This document shows, piece after piece, positions 59,387 to 64,000 of a stretch of DNA of 64,000 nucleotides. The notes under the pieces are model-generated. The model saw nothing but the letters and a program-made list of their open reading frames with translations. It was not told the origin of the DNA and did no database searches. Source of the DNA: Pyricularia pennisetigena (taxonomy: Eukaryota > Ascomycota > Sordariomycetes > Magnaporthales > Pyriculariaceae); contig NW_021940918.1 of the NCBI RefSeq assembly GCF_004337985.1, positions 806,001 to 870,000 on the forward strand. Direction: 5' to 3'. A program made the translations under genes and the position numbers. Positions within the stretch are counted from its first letter, which is position 1, and every line of letters begins with the position of its first letter.

Positions 59387-62300
59387 TGCGGCAACAATTT
59401 GACCTAAAAAATCTGTTGAGACCTAGAGAGGTGTTAATTTCGCGTTTCTATGTTGATTACGCCGTGGTTTCGGGTCGTAGCTTGAGTGTAAGAGGTGTGA
59501 GTGGGAATTACCAGCAGCTTGGTCGTTGATTTTTTTTTGGGGACCGAGATTGCGAATCGTGATATCACATGCAGGAGTTTGGCACCCTCAATGCGGGTAA
59601 AAGAAAAAAAATCTTGAAAAGTTGCGTTTTTTTGCGACGGGCTTTTGTCGGAGTTCCACTGTGACGGCGACGGGAGCAGTGGGACAGGGATAAAGCTAAT
59701 GTGGGGGCTACCAAGTTGATTGAGCTCAGCGTTATCGCGACGTTAGCCAGCACCCTTAGTCACGAAATGGCGACACCAAGTGAGACGAGTAACAAAGCCA
59801 GTGCCAGTAGTCGAACAAACGGAGCTAATGTAAAGAAGACATTTACAATATCTACGAAAAGCAACATCCTACTTCGTAGATGAATCCCAATGCTACATTC
59901 ATATCAGCTTACATGAGAAGAAAAAAAAAATCTTCACCATAAGCCAACCTCCTTTACAGGCTTGGTAGAGAGGCGTAGCTCCACTATCTTTCATCATCCG
60001 GTGCTTGATTAAGAATTTCGGTCAGCCACCTCCCCTTCAAAAATAAGATCTTAAGATCAAATAGAGAAATAACAGCCAGCGATCCGTGGTCTTCCAGTTA
60101 ATGGATAAGATCCGATACCTTATCTCTTGTAGCACCACGAGACTTCGAATCTGTGCAAGGGAATTTCCGGTGTTACGCGCCCCGCCTTGCCGCTCACTGG
60201 TTTACGAGGTGTCAAGGCTCCTCAGCCAGCCATTGCTTTTCTACCTCGGGTTACTACTGCCCGACAGCTAGAACTGGCCTGAATTTTTACGAATTACTGA
60301 ACACAGCCAAGTCAGTGCAAGTGCAGTACATGAATGCTTATGACTCGAACCCAGCGGTTGGTTTATCAAGTTTCTCAATTTCACACATACATCCATCCCA
60401 CTGTGTTCTTACAGCCACACCGACCGAATTATCTATCCATAGCAGCCTGTTCAATTTCCGATGGTTTTTGACATTGTCGTCTTGTCATATATATCTTCGG
60501 TTCTCATGTCAATCGATGCTGCCACCCGAGCACCATTGCAAACGAATCATGAGCCCTGTCTAGATCTAGGCCCAGTACAGTTGTGGACTATCAAAGTTTA
60601 ACTTGTCAGTTTGATTTGTGCCTGTCTTACTACAATACCTGTCGAAGAAATCGTGCTGGCCTATCCCAGTGTCCGAGGACTTGGCATGAGGCTCAGCCAT
60701 CGAACCAATCTGCCGGGTGCTTATGGACTGCACGCCGTAGCAAGCCTGGCGTTGTCATTCGTCAAGCACCAGTTTTCAGGCCTTTGTCCCCGTGAGCACT
60801 GTTTCAACCCACCTTGGAGCCTAGCCTGCATTAGGCATCGTAAGACACGAATACAACTGTTGACTTTGTCGGCTGCTACTGAACGTTACTTGCGGTTGTG
60901 TATGATCACCGGTTCGCTGGTCATGAAAACTGCACCCAATTCTGACGTAAAACCTCGCTTAAATGGCCAGTCTGTCCAGTGCGATAAAATGATTAAAAAA
61001 CCCCCAAAAAGGAAAGGGAAAGGGAAAGGGGCAATGGGCAAGAGAAGAAACAGAGTGTCGGTCCAGAATTTACTCGAACTTGCCTTCAATAAGAAGATCG
61101 TGCCCTCGACAACTCCTGGTATAATCTCCTACTCATAAGAGCCATTGCTATCACCCTCTCTTCCTTTTGTTAATTGATCTCTCCATTTTTCATAAGTCAA
61201 TTACCAACATTTCATTATCGCTCTCAAAAACATATACAAATAGACGCAAGGGCAAGGCTGCCACGGAACCACGGAGGCCTGATGTTTCTTCAAATAAGCT
61301 CTTTCTTCACGCGCACCCTACCGGTATTCCGCATCCAGCTCGGCATTATTCTTTTTGGTATTTTTGCCGCGGCCATCAGTCGGAGAAAAACTGTTGTCAG
61401 GCCGCGTGCATCTAATCATCCGCTCTAATTCAGGAGTAGATATACCTCATGTTGTATGATCTGCAGGATCAACGTAATGTAGAACAAAAAGAATGGCTCA
61501 TGTCAAAGCCGGGGAAACAGAAACCGCCCAGCCCGGGAATATCGCATATGGAAAATCCTGGGGACGTCAAGGAACCCATAAAAATAAGACGGGCCTCTGA
61601 TCCGCGGGTGAATGCCAGGCTGGTTGCTGGTGAAAGTTGACATGTCGCATCCTACCTCCGGATGTACGCGCCGTCAAGCCTTTGCTTTCAGTGTCTTGAG
61701 TGCGTCGTTGGAATGAAAGCCTGCAGATCATTCACGACAGATCAAAAGACGTACGGTCATGTTTCTCACGTTTTTTCATACTGCTTCCGCCGTTCCAATG
61801 TCGGTGATGTGTGGTAATTCTGCGAATTGCAACCTTTTTTGTCTCGTCATATTCGGGTCCGGATCAAACAAGGACTTTCGGGCGATGGGCCAAAGATTTG
61901 TCGGCTAGACTGTCTTCCTACAGCGGTGGGGTGATTTCTCTCACGTATCTGCCTTGGGTACTTTGTAAAAGTTGTGTCGAAAATGGGTCGAAAATGGGCC
62001 GAAAACTAACCAAGTGGCCTGCCCACTTTGCTCTTACAAAATGAACATTTACGTGGTGCTACTGCGACATTACTACTCCATACGGAGCAATCCAAAGCGA
62101 GGCAGGGTAGGGTCATTCCATCTTTCCTCAATATCAATCCAAACTCAATCGCTTCTTATCGGTAAAAACGTCCGAACCTTCACTCCCAGTTCAGATTAAA
62201 GCCCTTCCATCATTCCATCATTCCATCATTTTTCAGTCGATTCCCCGCTCGTCCCGTCTCGATGCAAATGTGAAAAGTCTTGGGTGTTGAATTCCTTATA

Positions 62301-63648
62301 ACTACTGAGGCGGCTCTGCGGGAGTTGGCATGGCTGGGCAGGGGTACCCTGATTTCTTGTGGCATTTGAAACCATAAACGGCCCCTGCTGAGACAGCCCC
62401 ACCCCTGTACCTACCACACACGCGACCCGTCTCTCGCCTCAGATATTCGCGACATTGCTGCTTATGTTCAATGCACCGATGCTATGCTAGGTCCCGTAAT
62501 ACCGCAGAGCAGATATCTTAGCACATCAAATATGTGCCTAATTACATACAAGCCTTACTACTTGAAGGCAACCAATTGGTCAACGTCTGCAATGAGACCC
62601 TCGTTCTTGGCAGGATCTTCCCACAAAATCATGTTTGCAAGGTTCCCCCGCACGAATGTCCCGTCCAGTCCGCTCGGCTAAGGTAGCACTGAGATTAATT
62701 ACTCAATGGTAACAGAGGCTGGCGTAACAACGAAGTTATGTCACTAAACTCAGCAGAAGAGAGCTCGCTCAGGGCCTCCGCAGCCGAGGACGACAAGGGC
62801 ATCCAGGGCGTACACGCTGCCAAGATGATCGATCTTGCCGGGAGTGGCATCCATCTCCTTCTGCCCCAGTCCTGATTGGGGTCCAATGGATGAACCCGCT
62901 GGCCGTAACCCAGACAAGCGCACCCTTTCGTATTGAGTTTCCTCATGGTGGTTGTTGCAAACCCGCATGTGCCTGGGGTTTGTCCTGTGTCCCCTCCCCT
63001 GACCCCTTCCTGCCCCATTTCCGGAGTTGTAAAGTCGGATCTGGATGCACCGACTCTTGGTAGCGTGGTTTCTATGGCCGATCTCCTTCCTAGGAGAGGG
63101 GTTCCTGTCGTATCTGCCCGTCAAATCCAGAATGTTTCAATCGTCCTTTTCCCATCTCTCTCCCATGGTCATCTTCATCGTTTTCAACGCTTTCCTTTCT
63201 TTCTTTCCTTAACCCGTTCAAAGGCACGCCTTCTTTCTGGGCCACTTTCTTTGAATTATTATTACTTTACCTAATTTTTCTTTCTTTTCACGAGGCCCGG
63301 TCCTTTTTCTTCGCTCCTTTGGAATATTGACTATTCTCCGCATACGACTCCCTTCTTTTGCCAATCCACGGCCTCCGTTCCGTATCTCGAGAAAAAGCAA
63401 CGCCATGGTAATATAGCGAGTATAACCTGATCCACGCTCCCAAGCTTGACCAACCGCCCATACGTTTCAGCCCAGCATTTTCATATAACGACGCTTGAGT
63501 ACTAGGACGCCAAGGGCATCGGCAATCGTGGCGTCGACATATAATTAATGGGTGGCCAAAGCATCCTTACCAAGGGTGAATTTGGAACTCTAGACAATCT
63601 GGAGTCCCTCGCTATCGTTGTAGCATAGCGTTGGTGAGGGAACGAGAC
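59387..63648. other. 4.2-kb spacer without a supportable gene
   Basis: The left end is the NADH dehydrogenase promoter. The rest holds only short frames of random-looking composition. Points of note: a G-rich AAAGGG repeat (about 61005-61030), a 48-codon frame encoding one hydrophobic helix (61282-61428), CATTC repeats (62207-62230), and a long pyrimidine-rich stretch (63140-63340) that looks like the promoter/leader of the gene starting at 63649. Confidence 0.5.
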
Positions 63649-64000
63649 ATGGCTCCATCGAATCATGCACGGCACTTCGCCTGCATGATGCGAGGGCAAG
63701 TTCCTACCAAGGCCGACTCATCTTCGATCACATTGTCGACACGACAAAACGACAACAGCAAAGACCGCGACCGAGGCGGACGTGATCGGGGAAGTGGCAG
63801 ATCCGGCAGAGGTGACGACGGTAGTGGTAGCCGAGGTGATAGGAGCAACAGGGGCGGCGGAGGACGGAGTTTCTTCGGAGGAAGACGCACGGGCGATAAC
63901 GACAGGAACGGCGACAGCAGCAACAACAACCGAAGCCGCGGGAACCGTGGGGCCGACAACGATTCTACTAGCCGCAGCCGGGCTCTGGTCACGTCCTCTG
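63649..64000 (+). CDS. Arg/Gly/Ser/Asp-rich protein, N-terminal part (runs off window)
   Basis: Frame open from ATG 63649 to the window end (117 codons). After MAPSNHARHFACMMRGQVP it becomes low in complexity: repeated Arg-Asp-Arg-Gly, Ser-Gly-Arg and Gly-Gly-Arg units with Asn runs, as in RGG-type RNA-binding or intrinsically disordered proteins. A long C/T-rich leader precedes it. Without the remainder neither a family nor the true start (a second ATG pair lies at 63685-63690) can be fixed, and a purely non-coding explanation of this low-complexity stretch is possible. Confidence 0.5.
   Translation, partial: MAPSNHARHFACMMRGQVPTKADSSSITLSTRQNDNSKDRDRGGRDRGSGRSGRGDDGSGSRGDRSNRGGGGRSFFGGRRTGDNDRNGDSSNNNRSRGNRGADNDSTSRSRALVTSS

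Noticed and set aside
60611..61138. 175-codon frame with a Lys/Gly-rich segment
   Set aside because: The Lys/Gly segment comes from an AAAGGG repeat; the remainder has no family-like features.

Overview
The window is nuclear DNA of a filamentous ascomycete. Genes carry short introns (about 50-330 bp) with GT..AG ends and CTAAC-like branch sites, are well spaced on both strands, and encode eukaryotic proteins. The protein sequences look like Sordariomycetes, and I would guess Magnaporthales (Pyricularia/Gaeumannomyces/Magnaporthiopsis group). That placement comes from general resemblance and was not tested. No virus, complete transposon, CRISPR array, tRNA or rRNA gene was found.

Layout, left to right: a Git3-type seven-helix receptor (483-2292, +); an FHA plus forkhead transcription factor (3769-6179, +); a ferric reductase (7216-9119, -); a gene-poor, homopolymer-rich stretch of about 6 kb containing an assembly gap (9120-15254); a 908-residue orphan protein (15255-17981, -) divergent from the clustered-mitochondria protein CLU/Tif31 (19376-23483, +); a Yippee zinc protein (25520-25918, +); a mitochondrial Htd2-type dehydratase (26447-27697, -) divergent from prephenate dehydratase (28327-29486, +); translation release factor eRF1 (30547-32216, -) divergent from a DUF1770-like protein (33096-33720, +); a WHIM/DDT-like chromatin factor (34211-36557, -); ribosomal protein uL2 (39074-40203, +); adenosine kinase (41007-42458, +); a Vma22-like V-ATPase assembly factor (43133-43837, -); a RING/ZZ/SH3 protein (44284-47590, -); mitochondrial enoyl-CoA hydratase (48780-49769, -) divergent from Rer1 (50626-51476, +); Paf1 (52373-53952, +); a GT90 glycosyltransferase (54613-56463, -); a mitochondrial type II NADH dehydrogenase (57466-59386, -); a long spacer; and the start of an Arg/Gly/Ser-rich reading frame running off the right edge (63649-64000, +).

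These are mainly housekeeping genes with no operon-like or cluster logic. Themes that recur are mitochondria (CLU, Htd2, enoyl-CoA hydratase, NADH dehydrogenase), translation (eRF1, uL2, CLU/eIF3) and chromatin/transcription (forkhead, WHIM factor, Paf1). Exon-intron structures were worked out by hand from splice signals, reading-frame continuity and family conservation. I see no clear new biological system. The best leads are the orphan 908-residue protein, the RING/triple-zinc-finger/SH3 protein, a 5-nt terminal coding exon in eRF1, stop-free or competing splice choices in the Yippee and prephenate dehydratase genes, a perfect hairpin in the orphan/CLU promoter, and an unusual density of long A/T homopolymers.
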